The notes beneath the pieces are model-generated. The model searched no databases, had not been told where the DNA came from, and saw nothing but the letters and a program-made list of their open reading frames with translations. DNA of 64,000 nt, taken from NCBI RefSeq assembly GCF_004022265.1, contig NZ_SAVB01000010.1:1-64000 (forward strand). The letters run 5' to 3'. Source of the stretch: Paenirhodobacter ferrireducens (GTDB lineage: Bacteria > Pseudomonadota > Alphaproteobacteria > Rhodobacterales > Rhodobacteraceae). The first letter of the stretch is position 1. The number at the start of each line of letters is the position of its first letter. The translations under genes and the position numbers were made by a program. This document shows positions 62,799 through 64,000 of the stretch, piece after piece.

Positions 62799-63400
62799 CC
62801 GCGGCACGGGTGGGGATCGGCGGGCCGGTGGGCTCGGGCAAGACGGCGCTGATCGAGGCGATGCTGGGCGAGCTGGCGCGCCAGGGCATCGACACGGCGG
62901 TGATCACCAATGATCTGGTGACCGACGAGGATGCCGAACGGCTGCGCCGCGGCGGGCAATTGCCGCCCGACCGGGTGCGCGCGGTGCAGGCCGGGGCCTG
63001 TCCGCACACGGTGATCCGCGAGGACCCGACGCTGAACATGGCCGCGGCCGACCGGCTCGAGGCCGACTATCCCGGGCTCGACCTGATCTTGCTGGAATCG
63101 GGGGGCGATAACCTTGCCTCGACCTTCTCGCCGGACCTCGTCGATTTCTGGATGTTCGTGATCGACGTGGCGGGGGGCGACGACATCCCGCGCAAGAAGG
63201 GGCCGGGCATCGTGCAATCGAACCTGCTGGTCATCAACAAGGTCGATCTGGCGCCGCATGTCGGCGTCGATTTCCCGAAGATGCTGGCCGAGGCGCAGGC
63301 GGTGCGCGGTGGTGCCCCGGTGCTGGCGACGGTCTGTCGCCGCGGCGAGGGCGTGGCCGAGGTCGTCGCCCATCTGCGCCACGAGGTGCTGTTCAAGTGA
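62795..63400 (+). CDS. ureG: Urease accessory GTPase UreG
   Basis: A 201-residue SIMIBI-class GTPase: P-loop [16 protein letters not shown], the metal-binding CPH motif in [13 protein letters not shown] (Cys about 69), [20 protein letters not shown] and [10 protein letters not shown]. It couples GTP hydrolysis to nickel delivery into UreC. The start overlaps the ureC stop (ATGA). The N-terminus lacks any histidine-rich extension. Confidence 0.92.
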   Translation: MTAARVGIGGPVGSGKTALIEAMLGELARQGIDTAVITNDLVTDEDAERLRRGGQLPPDRVRAVQAGACPHTVIREDPTLNMAAADRLEADYPGLDLILLESGGDNLASTFSPDLVDFWMFVIDVAGGDDIPRKKGPGIVQSNLLVINKVDLAPHVGVDFPKMLAEAQAVRGGAPVLATVCRRGEGVAEVVAHLRHEVLFK

Positions 63401-63411
63401 AGGGCGAGGAC

Positions 63412-64000
63412 ATGGCCGCGCGGCCTCAGCTGTCGCTGCGCTTCGGGCGCGCGGCGGACGGCGGCACGGCGCTGCTTGCGCGTCATGTCGAATGGCCCTG
63501 GTCGCTGCCGCGCGGCTATCGGCGGGCGGGGGTGACCGGGCCGCTGACGGTGTTGCCGCAATGCGCGGGGGCGGCGCTGCTGCCGGGCGATCACTGGCGC
63601 CACCACGTCACGCTGCAGCCCGGCGCGTGGGTCGATCTGGTCAGTGCGGGCGCGCTTCTGGTCCATGCCGACCGTGCGGCGCCGCGGCCCGCGCGGTCTG
63701 ACTGGGCCTTCCATGTCGCCGCGGGGGCGGTGCTGCGGCAGATGCCCGACCCGACCGTGCTGATGCCCGGCGCGCAGCTCGCGCAGGAGGTCGAGCTTTG
63801 CCTCGAGCCCGGTGCGGTCGCGATCCTGTTCGACGGGTTTTGCCGCCAGGCCCCCACCGCGCCCGCGGCCGGTGGCGGTTGGCACTCGGCACTGCGGGTC
63901 ACCGACCCGGCCGGGCAGGTGCTGCTGCACGACCGGCAGGCAGTGGACGAGGCCGGGCTGATCGCGCTTGCCGCCCTGCCGGGGCGGGCGGCGGCCTTTG
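63412..64000 (+). CDS. ureD: Urease accessory protein UreD/UreH (3-prime end beyond window)
   Basis: About 196 codons are visible before the window ends, with no stop. The ATG at 63412 has GGCGAGG upstream; a GTG at 63397 overlapping the ureG stop is the alternative. The sequence has the UreD pattern: YRRAGVTGPLTVLP, GDHWRHHVTLQPGAWVDLVS, then beta-rich repeats with MPDPTVLMPGAQLAQEVELC. UreD is the scaffold that docks UreF and UreG on the apo-urease. Its last position in the operon differs from the common ureD-first order, and the sequence looks divergent. Confidence 0.82.
   Translation, partial: MAARPQLSLRFGRAADGGTALLARHVEWPWSLPRGYRRAGVTGPLTVLPQCAGAALLPGDHWRHHVTLQPGAWVDLVSAGALLVHADRAAPRPARSDWAFHVAAGAVLRQMPDPTVLMPGAQLAQEVELCLEPGAVAILFDGFCRQAPTAPAAGGGWHSALRVTDPAGQVLLHDRQAVDEAGLIALAALPGRAAAF

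Overview
The window is about 64 kb of dense, high-GC DNA: short gaps, many ATGA-type gene overlaps, five ABC import systems, one TRAP importer and several LysR/GntR/AraC/LuxR regulators. This style, and a rhizobial-type glycerol ABC operon, suggest an alphaproteobacterium, most likely of the Rhodobacteraceae (inference from gene content and order, not from a marker gene). No tRNA, rRNA or CRISPR array was seen. Almost everything is catabolic or transport equipment for scavenging small organic nutrients.

Layout. (1) 1-962: decayed mobile DNA, a serine-recombinase scrap joined to a frameshifted IS3-type transposase. (2) 1195-13441: a polyol locus. A GlpD-like dehydrogenase and a GntR regulator run leftward. 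A kinase, a glycerol-type ABC importer (GlpS/T/P/Q/U/V-like) and a ThDP enzyme run rightward and end at a strong terminator. A second IS3 scrap follows at 13.58 kb. (3) 13.99-15.8 kb: a methionine aminopeptidase and the 23S rRNA methyltransferase RlmF. (4) 16.1-25.5 kb: an alpha/beta hydrolase, a GlxA-type regulator, an AcoR-like regulator with a stripped AAA+ domain, a flavin monooxygenase, a butanediol-type dehydrogenase, and an AraC/aldo-keto reductase pair.

(5) 25.6-43.7 kb: the most striking region, an apparent D-amino-acid peptide or murein-peptide salvage island. It holds a LysR regulator, a cytosolic class-A-beta-lactamase-fold hydrolase, a full dipeptide ABC importer, an L,D-transpeptidase/carboxypeptidase fused to an M14 zinc amidase, an FAD amine oxidase, two near-duplicate M55 D-aminopeptidases, a second LysR, a D-amino acid aminotransferase, a polar amino acid ABC importer and a DmpA-type aminopeptidase. 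Together they would import peptides, trim them inside the cell and deaminate the released D-amino acids.

(6) 43.8-52.6 kb: a PAS-LuxR regulator with phased TACGTA sites, then thiolase, acyl-CoA ligase, TRAP importer, SDR dehydrogenase and a convergent tandem nitrilase whose second domain has lost its cysteine. This looks like uptake and CoA-dependent breakdown of an unknown carboxylate. (7) 53.0-64.0 kb: a urea/amide-type ABC importer, an amidase-signature enzyme and a divergent urease operon in the order ureE-F-(AB fusion)-C-G-D, with ureD cut by the window edge. Its catalytic subunit keeps all metal ligands but has alanine in place of the flap cysteine.
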